Origin: Theobroma cacao | Taxonomy: Eukaryota; Streptophyta; Magnoliopsida; Malvales; Malvaceae | Length of the DNA: 64,000 nucleotides | Assembly (NCBI RefSeq): GCF_000208745.1 | Contig: NC_030859.1 | Location: 20,498,419 to 20,562,418, forward strand | Direction of reading: 5' to 3' | Shown: piece by piece, positions 22,207-32,671 of the stretch | Position numbering within the stretch: position 1 is the first letter of the stretch | How the letters are laid out: the number at the start of each line of letters is the position of its first letter | Made by a program: the position numbers and the translations under genes | Notes under the pieces: generated by a model | Told to the model about the DNA's origin: nothing | What the model saw: the letters and a program-made list of their open reading frames with translations, nothing else | The model's database searches: none

Positions 22207-24813
22207 ATGCCTAGGACGCGTCTCCCTCCGAAGATCCATTATGGTGAGCCTGCGAGAGCTGCAACAAAGAGAAAGACCACTGCACATAAAAGGAAGAATA
22301 ATGATTCTGAATTAGTTGCTCCTAAGAAAATTAGGGTAGGAAAGAGTGGTGAAGTTCCTTCTGTTCCTGAAAACTGGGAAGATGAAATTATTAGAGAACG
22401 AGGAGAAGATCGTTTTTGGGAAGAAGTTCGTGCCAGACAGGTTGACGAACATCCCTCTGAGTCTGTTGGATATGATTGGAATCGTTTATGCTCAGAAGCA
22501 CCTCTTCATAGAAGAAGTGGTATTCCAGGACCATCTATTTTGAAATTCAGGTTTGAACGTGGTGAGTTTCCCCTTTCTACTACTAAGTTAGGGTCCAATT
22601 CTCAATTTGTTCATGGTTGGGATGAATGGGTAACTAAGGTATTGAAGAATCCTTCTTATGTTAAACTTCTCTCTTCTGCTGGGATACTTGATGCTATACG
22701 TATCACTTCTAAGCTCAATATTTGTAGAGAAAAAAAGATAGATGTGTGGCGTGCTATTCTTGCGAGGTGGAGCACGTTTTCTCATACTATGATTACTGCA
22801 TGGGGGGAATTTACCTTCACTCTAGAAGATGTATGTGTTCTCTTGGAACTTCCTTGTATAGGAAATGATGATTTTCACTCTATTAAGCTTTATGAAGAAT
22901 AGGTATGTACTCGAGACTTTTTCTTTGATCTACTTAAGAGTCTGAGTAAAACTTCGAAGGTTGCACGATATTTCAATTGGATAGGGGTTTTTTATAAAAA
23001 GTTCAATGCTAAAGGAATTGAGATTGATTCTCCTGAGTACCCAGACCATAAGTATGAGCTAGTAGCTTTAATAATTTTTTGGTTGGCACAGCACGTACTC
23101 CCAGGGTGTCCAGATGATGGTATCTCCTCAGCAGTTGTTCCTTTAGCAATAACAATTGTTAAGGGAATATGCTTTCCTCTTGCTCCACTGTATTTAAGAT
23201 CCCTATATAAGAGATTAGACTTATACCAACTCAAAATTATTGAGTCAGCTGGGCGTTACATTTGACTTATGTGGATGTTTCCTTCATTCAATGTGCTTGT
23301 GGGAAAGGTTTGGTACTTGCGCTCCCATGCCTAATGCATGTCCTTTTGCATCTTTTTTTGTGAATAACCTTTTATCCAGAAACAACTATAGAGCTTGGGC
23401 ATGGCATGATCGACTACAAAGGGGTAATGTTCTTGAAGTGATGGATGTTACAAAAGAATTCAATCCCAGACCTTATGTGCAGCCTATAAATGGATTTGGT
23501 GATCCTGCAATTTATTATGACCTTCATCCTCTACAGTCCGGAAGAATGAGCTCACGAGGTATTAACTTTTGTATATGGGTTCATAGTTCCCATTTGCCTT
23601 CTATGATTGAGAGTTCTAGTTCTGGTGGAGATAGAAACTTTCGTTCTGTTGAAGTGTATTCTCCTTATAGAGTGGCACGTCAATTTGGATTTGATCAACC
23701 AGCTCCACCTGACTCTTCTTCGCCTATCAGCTTTTCTTCTTGCGTTTCTTCATTTCTCATGACAGGACTTTCACTCCATTCAGATAAACTTAAGAGTTGT
23801 ACTATCCCAGCTTTTGATAGAGTTGGTATCCATACTTCTAGATGGTTTGCTTATTGGGGAGAATGTCTTGGAGAATGGAGATCTTTTACTGTGCCCTTAA
23901 CTAATCCCACAGCTCGTCTCTACACTCCTCATGTAAGTAACAATGATGTATCCTTGCGCTTGATTCCTCTTAGAAAGAAGAAATGCATGACTGAAGAAGA
24001 AGATACTGCAGTTCCTGCTCTTATTCGTCAAACAAAAGATAAACATGCCTATCGAAAAGTAAGTTCATTTTTTTTTATTATATTTTTTTTCTATATATAT
24101 ATATTTTTTATTTCCTCATTTTCATCAATTTTTTTTTGATTAAATTAAGATCGTTCTTACTCCCCAGGCTATTCGAGATGAGGTTGTTTCTGACACTGAG
24201 ACTATTCCTACTGGTGAAGTTGTTCCTGAGGTTACTCCAAATATTGAGGTTATTCAAGATGTTAGAATTGATACTGATAATGTTAGAGCTATTCCAATGA
24301 CTCCTCGTGCTTATTCTTCCCCAGTGCCAGAACATAGAGATACAAGTAGTGCTTCTGACACTCAAATAGCACATACTGAACAAAGTAGTAAAAAAAGTTG
24401 ACTTCCATGGTTTTCAAGTTTCACTGGAATATGTGACATACTTAGAACAGATTTTTAACATAGAAGGAGAGTTTTGGAGTACCTCATTTGTAAAGAACGT
24501 AGACGTCATTTGCTTAATGATGGACGTATTGGGTAGAGCTTTAGTCATTTCTCATGCTCCATTGATAAGTACTTCACCAGAGGAATTGCAACAGATGTTA
24601 CAAGATGTCGATGATGCTTGTAACTTTGGATTCAAGCTTAAATGCCTCAATGATTGTAGATCAAAAGCCAAGATTTTTCTCAACAAGTCTTCCTTGGAAG
24701 ATGAGTTAGAAGACATTGCAGCGAAGATAACTTCATTAAAAAAACGTGAAGTTGAAGTACGAGAACAATTAGATGTATTTGCCAATAATAACTCTTCTCT
24801 ATGGAATATGTAA
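22207..24813 (+). pseudogene. Plant mobile domain (PMD) gene carried antisense in the Tat element
   Basis: Encodes a plant-mobile-domain protein (the aminotransferase-like PMD family shared by transposons and host genes such as MAIN/MAIL1). The first ORF 22207-22902 has a basic N-terminus, then the PMD core (AILARWSTFSHTMITAWGEF, then TLEDVCVLLELPCIG). Coding continues in frame after a TAG at 22900-22902 to about 23255. It then shifts frame into 23240-24058 (HSMCLWERFG motif). A plausible intron 24059-24167 (GTAAGT..CCCAG) joins in frame to 24168 onward. A shift in an A-run near 24391 precedes a C-terminal coiled-coil-like region ending at 24813. It is thus broken by one stop and two frameshifts. 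It is transcribed opposite to gag-pol and lies between integrase and the 3' LTR. Its function in the element is unknown. Confidence 0.82.
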
Positions 24814-25049
24814 TTGGCTAGTCTTTTACTTTTCTTTGACTCTTTTTGAAACTCATTTGAGTCAGTACTTTGCTATTGATATATCACATTTCTTTTTCTT
24901 TTACAATAATAATAATGCTTCGCTTGTTGTGTACTTATTCACTTTTTGTATCATTGTATGCGGCCAAAAGGTAATTCTCAACTTTTCATCAAGGAGATTA
25001 ACTCTAACTTGACGTGAAAGAGATTATTTCATCCCTTCAAATAAGTAAG

Positions 25050-25325
25050 CATAAGAGTTGCGGCCAATTTGTGAGTAAAAAGGTAAGGCCAAAGATGAGC
25101 GATGAAGCTTGCGACCGATAACATACTATCATTACAGCCAAATTATGAACGATAAAGCTAAGCGACTGAAATGTTAATGATTAATTATGGTCAAATATTG
25201 AGTGATACAGCTTGCGACCAATAATATTATTGCAGCCAAGATATAAGCAATGAAGCTAGCGGATAAATTATAAATAGTAAAACACAGCCAATATAAAAGC
25301 GGTGAAGTTGCGGCTGAAATGCCTT
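25050..25325. repeat. Degenerate ~50-bp tandem repeats between PMD and integrase ends
   Basis: Five to six diverged copies of a unit around GCCAAATATGAGCGATGAAG followed by CTTGCGACCGATAA, read by eye from 25,060 onward. They sit at the tail-to-tail junction of the PMD gene and pol. Confidence 0.7.
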
Positions 25326-25382
25326 TCATTGCGAAAAAGTAAATCATGTATTTTGCATACAACAAAGAGTGGAGTTAGAATC

Positions 25383-26507
25383 TCATACATGATACTTCTT
25401 TATATATTGAAAATTGATCGGTGCAGTGATGGCGTTGTTCTTCGGGTTTATCAATTTGCAATATCCACTTTCATTCACCTTATGAACAATATATGGTCTT
25501 TCCCATTTTGGGCTGAATTTAGAAGATGGGGTTCCTCTTCTAATATGCTCAGCTGCGCGTAACACTAGATCTCCCTCTTCAAAATTCCTCATCTTCACTA
25601 GCTTGTCATAAACTCTACTCAACCTTCTTTGATAGATTGATAAATTCTTCTTTGCTCTATCTCTTTTTTCTTCCAATGCTTCCAATTCTAACATCCGTAA
25701 ATTATCATTATCAAGTTCAGCGTCTATAGCTAATCTTGCAGACGGAACTAGAATTTCAGCAAGTAGCATTGCCTCTGTTCCATATACTAATGAAAAAGGA
25801 GTTGCCTTCGTAGGTTCACGCTTGGAAGTCCTATATGCCCATAATGCTACTGGAAGTGCATCATACCACATCTTTGGTTCTTCATGCACCATTCTACTAA
25901 GCACTTTGAGTAAAGTATTATTTGTAGCTTCCACTTGACCATTTCCTTTCGAGTAATAAGAAGTGGACTTCACATGATCCACATCGTAAAGAGCAAGTAA
26001 TTCCCTTACATTGGCATTAATGAACGGAGTACCATTATCTGAAAGAATACGTCTAGGTATGCCGAACCTGCAAATGATGTTTTCCTTGATGAAATTTGCC
26101 ACAGCCGGCCCAGTCACATTCTTCAAAGAAATAGCTTCCACCCATTTAGTAAAGCACTCTGTTGCTGCTAATATCCAAGTATATCCTTTAGAAGGAGGAT
26201 TGATAGGTCCAATCAAATCAAACGCCCAAGTATGGAATGGCCATGGAGTAATGATGCTATGAAGTTGTACAGCTGGAGCATGTATAGCATTCCCATAAAT
26301 CTGACACGGATAACACTTCCTTGCGTAAATCACTGCATCTGCTTTCATAGTAGGCCAATAATACCCAAGATCCAAAAGCTTCTGATAAAGTTTTCTTCCA
26401 CCTTCATGCTCCCCACTACTACCTGCATGCACTTCTGCTAACAATGGATTGACATCAGCTGGGGAAACACATTTCAATGATGTTCCTGCAAATGATAGCC
26501 TAAACAA
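25383..26507 (-). pseudogene. Tat integrase
   Basis: A 374-residue open piece. It has an HHCC zinc-binding segment (H in EVHAGSSGEHEGG; CYPCQIYGN) followed by the DDE core: D in WAFDLIGP, D in LSDNGTPF and E in GNGQVEATN. A C-terminal RRGTPSSKFSPKWERPYIV segment is typical of gypsy integrases. All three catalytic acids are present. Upstream it is out of frame with the RNase H region because of an A-run of about 12 bases (26,521-26,532), so it cannot be made as part of a polyprotein. Confidence 0.9.
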
Positions 26508-27634
26508 GTCATTTCCTCTAAAAAAAAAAAACGTTGAGCTCTTCTCTTGAGTTGTCTTGCATCTTGAAAGTTAGCTGGTAAAATTCCATTTTGGAAAAAA
26601 TCAATATAAGGCCTACGCCAATCACCGGCACTTCCCACAAAATTACACTCTTGTACATCTGGTGGTTCAGAACATCTAATGCAAGCCTTTTGAAGCTGTA
26701 AAGCATCTTTGGACATAGATGGCCAAAAATATCATGCTCTTTAGATTAAGCGATGTAAAGGTGGTCCTTCCTCACCACACCATTGTTCGTGGGCTATTCT
26801 CAATCTTTCTTTTGCCTCTTCCTCAGAAACGCATCTTGCTAGAACTCCATTACTTCCTTTGTGGTAAAGTGTATCATGAATCAAAATGTAGTGCTTTAAG
26901 CGTGGAATAGTAGTAGAACTAGGGTTAAGCAGCTCTTCTATGATGGATTTTCGCTAATCCTCTTCGTCATAAATTGGAGGTAGTAATAGCTCACTGGATG
27001 GACATGAGATAGTCCTCTTGAGTACAACTATAGGAATACTTCGTTCTTTCTCCGGAATACAGACTTTAGAAGCCAAAGTAGCAAGAGCATCTGCATAACG
27101 GTTCGTTGTTCTCGGAGTATGTTCACATCTCACCGTTTAAAATTTCTCTAACAAAGACTGAACAAGAGTCCTGTAAGAAGCAAGTATTGGTTCTTTCAAA
27201 GAAAACTCACCATTAGTCTGCTTTACAATAAGATTAGAATCCCCATGGATGCAAAGATTGCTTATTCCAATTGTTGCTGCTGCATACAACCCCAAAACTA
27301 GTGCTTCATACTCAGCTTGATTGTTTGTGCATGGGAAATCTAGCTTGAAAGCTAACGAGATAGGTTCTCTACTTGACTCAAAAGAGTTTAACTCTAAACA
27401 TGAAATCAAGAAATTCCCATCTTCACTTGGTGCTTCCAAGACACGAAGACCTTTTATCTCCAAAGAGATGTGACCTCTACTCAAATGAGAGACAACTAAT
27501 TCAGAACTTTGTACTGCAGAGTTATCTTCTCTATTCGGAGGAATAAGAACTATTCCGGCACCTCCTCCAAAACTATTTGAAGAACCATCAAAGTATAAAC
27601 TCCACTCCCTTTCTTCAATATTTACTGCGCACAC
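26508..27634 (-). pseudogene. Tat second (host-like) RNase H and linker, broken
   Basis: The piece 27634-27137 carries a second RNase H with D in YFDGSSNSFGGGAG, E in NNQAEYEALVLGL and D in IHGDSNLIVKQ. Coding clearly continues past a TAA at 27137-27139 (HTPRTTNRYADALATLAS) and past a TAG at 26954-26956 into the spacer before integrase (also 26716-26474). A duplicated RNase H of this kind is a recognised trait of Tat elements. Confidence 0.85.
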
Positions 27635-27651
27635 TTCTTCATGAAATTCAG

Positions 27652-29148
27652 CTAGGGAATGGCATCAGGAATAATCTCTTCAAACTGAGATGGAAAATAT
27701 GCTAACAAATCTGAAAGTGCTTGAGACTTTATAGCTTTTGGCTGAACAACTGATACATCAAATTCTCCCAATAAAAGAAGCCATTTTGCTACTCTTCCAG
27801 ATAGAACTGGCTTAGAAAGTAAAAACTTGATGGGATCTGACTTTGTCACGATTATGAGCTTGTGTGCCAAGAAATAGTGCCGAAGCTTTTGAGTTGTATA
27901 GACTAAAGCAAGACAGTGCTTTTCCATAGGTGGATAATTCAACTCACTTTTGTGTAATTATCTACTAATGTAGTACACAGGTTTTTCTTCTCCATCCATT
28001 TCTTGAACAAGTAAAGCACCAATTGAGTATGGAGTAGAAGTCAAATACAACATCATTGGCTTTCCTTTGATAGGCATGATCATCATTGCAGGAGAAGTAA
28101 GAATCTTTTTAATCTTCTCAAATGCTTGTTGTTGTGATTCACCCCATATGAATGGAACACCTTTCTTAAGCAAGGCTTGAAAAGGCACAATGATTTCTCC
28201 TAAAGCTGGAATGAATCTCCTAATATAAGAGACTTTTCCTAACAAGCTTTTGAGTTGTTTTTGATTCATCGGAGATGGCATGGATTGAATAGCTTTTATT
28301 TTTGTAGGATCAACATCTATACCTTTTTTGTGAACCATAAAACCCAAGAATCTTCCAGCTGTTACTCCAAATGCACACTTTAAAGGATTCATGTGGAGAT
28401 TATACTTTCTACACCATTCAAATAATTTTTTCAGATCTTCAAAGTGATTACAAGCCTTATTGGATTTCAATACTATATCATCCACATAATCTTCCATAAA
28501 ATCATGCATCATGTCATGGAAAATTGCTGTTATGGCACGCTGATAGGTTGCACCTGCATTCTTCAACCCGAATGGCATAACTGTACAGTAAAAGTTACCA
28601 AATGGGGTTCTGAAAGCTGTTTTCTCTGCATCTCCAAGTGCCATCTTTATTTGATTATATCCACTAAACCCATCCATGAATGAAAACATCTCATGACTAG
28701 CTGTAGCATCCATTAAACTATTAATATTAGGAAGAGGAAAGTCATATTTTGGGCATGCCTTGTTCAAATCTCTGAAATCTACACACACCCGAATTGTTCC
28801 ATTCTTCTTTTTCACCGGAACTACATTTGCTAGCCATGTAGGATAATGTATGGGTTTGATGAATCCAACCTTGAGAAGCTTATTAATCTCCTCCTTTATC
28901 TGGCCCTCTATCTCATGATGAAATACACGAGCATGTTGTTTCACTGGCTTGCTTTGTGGAGAAATGTGTAACTCGTGAGTAATGAGATTCTCATCCAGTC
29001 CAGGCATCTGCTCATAAGTCCAAGCAAACACATCTTGGAATTTTCTTAACAACTCAATTAGCACAACCTTTTGTTCACCAGAAAGACTCTTGCTTATGAA
29101 AAGTGGCTTACTTGTCTCTCCTTCTTCTGCCATATTTATTTCTTCCAA
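27652..29148 (-). pseudogene. Tat reverse transcriptase and first RNase H
   Basis: 29148-27958 is an open 396-residue stretch with RT motifs: IRVCVDFRDLNKACP, FMDGFSGYNQI, FGLKNAGATYQR and the catalytic YVDDIV box. After an in-frame TAA (27958-27960) the same frame continues with the first RNase H (LNYPPMEKHCLALVYTTQKL) to 27652, where a one-base shift occurs around 27654. The frame is the same as gag, from which it is separated by TGA at 29314-29316. Confidence 0.92.
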
Positions 29149-29313
29149 CTCATCCCCTTGAGGCTTGGGTTGATCTGAAAGTTGTTCTTCCGTGGATAAT
29201 ACTTCCTGTACTTTTTCCTTTTCTGCTTTTACTTGAAAACATGATGGTGATGTATCCGGTGGCTTCCAAAGTTTGGGATCAGGAGAAGATGTTTCCCCAG
29301 ACCCCGCGTCCCA

Positions 29314-31707
29314 TCATAAGCAATACACAATTTTTCCATCTTCACGTGCATAGGAAGTTACCCCATTAGACATCTTTTCTTCATTTACTTCTTTGTATGT
29401 GGAAGTGTTTTCCCTTCTTCTCTTCCCACCTCGTTCCTTTTTCTTGCCATTACTCTCTGTCTTATTCTCATACTTCTCCCATCGTGGAAATGGAACACCG
29501 ATAGGTCTAACAATAGCTGTTTCTCCATCAGTAGCTAGATCTTCAAAGAAAGAAGCCTCTATATAACTCACCTCATGCCGTTCAAACGGGGCTTTAGTGG
29601 CTGGAATGAAAACCTCCTTCCCCTTCCAATATCCCTTAATACATTGATGACGTGAAGAAGGGATGATATTATGCATATGCAAAAATTTTCTTCCAATTAG
29701 AGCATGATAAGCCACATTTGCATCAATAACATGGAAACATGTCTGATCTTGAATCGGCCCCATCTTAAAATTCACTGTCACTTGCCCCAAAGTTATAATC
29801 TCCTTGTTATCAAAAGAAGTGATAGCCATAGGACGACGTAAACTCTTCAAATCCATGTTTACAGCTTTCAAAGTGGATAGAGGTATGAGATTCACAGAAG
29901 AACCATCATCAATGAATGTTCTCCTAATAGGATATCCATTGATAGTACTTTCCACATAAAGGGGTTTATTATGATACGGATGAGGTGTACACATGTCTGC
30001 CTCTGTAAACACAATAGCGTTCTTATATGCACCAACCATCTTCCCCATAGGTCGTCCTATTAAGTTACATTCTCCATACTGTTCTCCAGCTATCTGAACT
30101 AGGGATATAGCTGCTTCTTTCCTTGCTTCTTCTGAAAACCCAAGTTGGTCAAAGAAATGCCGGAAGCTAGGTGTCTTCATGAGTGAATTAGCAATTGAAG
30201 AAGTAACCCTAGTAGCTTCATTTGCATCATTGAATTGGGTGTTTGAAGAGGAAGGGTCATCATGGTGAGCATGAATTATTGCACTTACTTGTCCGCGAGG
30301 ATTTGGATGAATGGGAAGAGGGTTATTTTGGACTCTGTTATTTCCAATCAACACTTCTCCTGCTTGCACCCGTCGGTGGAACATTCTTCGAAGGTTTCTG
30401 CATTCAGCAAGTGGATGACCGACTGTCCGATGATAATCACAGTACCTTGGATTAGCCTTTTCCTCCGTTGTTGGTGGTCGTGGAGTGTAAGGTAAGTTTA
30501 TTTGTCCATCCCTAACCCATTCTTGGAGAAGAGCTCTCACTCTATCTAAAGGTACTGAAAACGGTGGAGAAGAGTCATTCTCCTCATCTAGCCCTCTCCT
30601 AGGGACATCTCTTCGAGGACGTAAATTTGCTCGAATTGGACCCCTTCTTTCTCTACCTCCTCCTTGGATGGCATTCACCGTTGGGTTATTCCTTCTACCA
30701 AAGCGAGTGAGTCCCTTTTGTCTAAAAACTGTATTATTGGTCCTTCGTGCAGCTTCCACTAGTGTAGCAAAGGTTGGAAGAGGTAGATTCTCCAAGTGTA
30801 ACCTGTATTCATCAAACATCCCCTGAATACACACTTTTACCAACTCTTTCTCATCATGAGATTCTTGTATGTCCAGCACTCTTTCTCTAAAACGTTGGAT
30901 ATACTCCATTAAATCCTCCCTAGACTTTTGAAACTCTCTTCCAAGATCAACGAGAGTAACCTTCTCTTGAGTAGAAAAGAACTTTTCCCCAAACATCCTA
31001 CACATCTGATTCCAAGATTGAACAGAACCAGGAGTAAGGTTAACATACCATGTATAAGCCTTCTCAGTGAGAGACTTGGAGAATTCTTTCAACTTCAGGT
31101 CATCATCCAATCCAGCTACTCCAAGAGTCTCCACAAATTTCATGACATGTTCGCGTGCATCACCAGTCTTTCCATTAAATTGTTTGAACTTAGGGCTAGT
31201 ATAGTCTTTAGGATATGGTTTTGCAGCTACACTAGCCGGGTAAGGCAACTTGAGATCAAACTCAGAAAAATTCAAACTCTTGTTCTTCTGATCTAACAAC
31301 TTTTGGAGCTCTTCCAGTGTTACAAATCCTTGAGTAGGAATAGGTGGGATTACTGCAGTAGAAGTAGTAGTTGGAGTAACTGCAATAGTGGTGTTGGTAG
31401 GGTTAGGGTTTGCAGCAACTACTACATCAACTGCACCTTCTCCATTGCCTCCATTCTCCTCAATGTTTGTAACTAGATGAGTGACTCCAGCAGGTGCACT
31501 CTCATTAGGATGCACAGATTGAGCTTGAAAAGTGGTGACAGTAGAGGATGCAAATTGAGATATAGTGTCCATCATTCGCTTATTATTGTCCTCCAAAATT
31601 TGCATCCTCTCTTGGGAAGTTTGAATCATTCTCATCAGATCCTGAATGTAGGAAGGAACAGGCGCATCCTGGTTGCTAGTGGAACTCTCCATCTTTTTCG
31701 AAAACAA
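29314..31707 (-). CDS. Tat gag and protease (intact 797-codon ORF)
   Basis: A long intact ORF; the likely start is the second Met (31692, MESSTSNQ). A coiled-coil-like N-terminal region is followed by the retrotransposon gag domain (about residues 200-330; WYVNLTPGSVQSWNQMCRMF). Then come a basic Arg-rich stretch, a zinc-knuckle-like YCDYHRTVGHPLAEC and an aspartic protease segment with FIDDGSSVNLIPLSTL and ALIGRKFLH. It would make the particle coat and the processing enzyme. It ends in TGA (29314-29316), beyond which the same frame continues through a conserved-looking linker into RT. Confidence 0.92.
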   Translation of the reverse strand: MFSKKMESSTSNQDAPVPSYIQDLMRMIQTSQERMQILEDNNKRMMDTISQFASSTVTTFQAQSVHPNESAPAGVTHLVTNIEENGGNGEGAVDVVVAANPNPTNTTIAVTPTTTSTAVIPPIPTQGFVTLEELQKLLDQKNKSLNFSEFDLKLPYPASVAAKPYPKDYTSPKFKQFNGKTGDAREHVMKFVETLGVAGLDDDLKLKEFSKSLTEKAYTWYVNLTPGSVQSWNQMCRMFGEKFFSTQEKVTLVDLGREFQKSREDLMEYIQRFRERVLDIQESHDEKELVKVCIQGMFDEYRLHLENLPLPTFATLVEAARRTNNTVFRQKGLTRFGRRNNPTVNAIQGGGRERRGPIRANLRPRRDVPRRGLDEENDSSPPFSVPLDRVRALLQEWVRDGQINLPYTPRPPTTEEKANPRYCDYHRTVGHPLAECRNLRRMFHRRVQAGEVLIGNNRVQNNPLPIHPNPRGQVSAIIHAHHDDPSSSNTQFNDANEATRVTSSIANSLMKTPSFRHFFDQLGFSEEARKEAAISLVQIAGEQYGECNLIGRPMGKMVGAYKNAIVFTEADMCTPHPYHNKPLYVESTINGYPIRRTFIDDGSSVNLIPLSTLKAVNMDLKSLRRPMAITSFDNKEIITLGQVTVNFKMGPIQDQTCFHVIDANVAYHALIGRKFLHMHNIIPSSRHQCIKGYWKGKEVFIPATKAPFERHEVSYIEASFFEDLATDGETAIVRPIGVPFPRWEKYENKTESNGKKKERGGKRRRENTSTYKEVNEEKMSNGVTSYAREDGKIVYCL

Positions 31708-31749
31708 GAAATTTCAGCAGTAAAAGTCTTACTTAATGCAATCACTCAT

Positions 31750-31766
31750 CCCCAGTGGAGTCGCCA
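31750..31766 (-). other. Primer binding site of the Tat element
   Basis: On the element strand TGGCGACTCCACTGGGG begins three bases inside the 5' LTR edge. It resembles the tRNA-Arg-type primer site reported for Ogre/Tat elements. Confidence 0.75.
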
Positions 31767-31769
31767 AAA

Positions 31770-32671
31770 TGTAAAGGGGGTTCTTGTGATAGGGAGAGGA
31801 AGTGTTGCAAACAAGTAAAAGGATGTGTCAGAGGCGGTAGAGAGGAAGATTGAAGCAGTTCCTGAAGTACTAAGTGCTGTGGCAGGTGGAAGACAATAAG
31901 AAAAGACTTAAAGAGACTTAGAGAGTACAAGATAATTAGAGAGAGAATTTAGAGAAAGAAGCTCTCAAGTTGAGAATGTGTTAGGAGGGGCCAAGAAGCG
32001 TCCTCCCAAATGAATTGTGAGGCTCTATATATAGTGCTAAAAGTGGCGGTTACATAAAAATAAGCTTTAATGCGCTTAATGAATGACATTATTATGAAGA
32101 ATATTAATGAAAGTAACCGTTACTGTAATTGGATGTAGTAAGACTTGTTCTCAAGTAAAGGTAATAGAAAAGAGGTGTACGAGAATAGGTACAAGAGAAT
32201 AAGCTGTACATAAATAAGTATACGAGAACAAGATAAGAGGGTGAAACACTTGTACTTCAGGAAAGGGTTAAGAGGAACACCTCTTAACTACATCCATATC
32301 TGAGCCACCAAGCCAAACTCTCTGAAACATCCCAAGATGAAAGTAACCCATGAACCCTGCCACTTATTCTGAGTTACTTTCATTGTCATCCAAGTGAAGC
32401 GGTTATTCTATTCAAAGTGGCTATTCTACTTGTATTAGTTGTTTCATATGGAGTAATACTTTACTTTTTTTCTGATTATTTTGCTTTAAGTAGTACTTCA
32501 CTTATTCTGCGTGAAGTAGCGCTTCACTTGTTCTGCGTGAAGTAGCTCTTCACTTGTTCTAATTATTCTACGTGAAGTAACACTTCACTTATTCTGGTCG
32601 TTTTGTGTACAAAATTATTTTGTAACATAATTCTTTAAAGTAACAGTATTAACCAAAATCTAATATCTACA
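31770..32671 (-). repeat. Tat element 5' LTR (902 bp)
   Basis: Begins TGTAAAGGGG and ends AATATCTACA on the + strand, like its partner. The TATA-like CTATATATAG is at 32025-32034, so the transcription start should lie around 32,000 on the - strand, with U5 down to 31,770. Confidence 0.95.

Larger units (their letters stand above)
19876..32671 (-). mobile_element. Ty3/gypsy LTR retrotransposon, Tat lineage, with antisense PMD gene
   Basis: A full-length 12,796-bp element on the - strand with two LTRs, a primer binding site, gag-protease, RT, two RNase H domains, integrase, a polypurine tract and 5-bp target duplications. Gene order RT-RH-IN defines Ty3/gypsy. The second, host-like RNase H after the first, the arginine-type primer site and the extra ORF downstream of integrase point to the Tat/Ogre/Retand group. 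The LTRs differ at about 19 of 889 aligned positions plus one 14-bp indel (manual count), so the insertion is fairly young. Pol is interrupted by stops and frameshifts, so the copy is not autonomous. It inserted in the same orientation as the host channel gene. Confidence 0.95.

Noticed and set aside
24433..24813. Separate small coiled-coil gene
   Set aside because: It follows the PMD reading frame after a one-base shift in an A-run and is better read as that gene's C-terminus.
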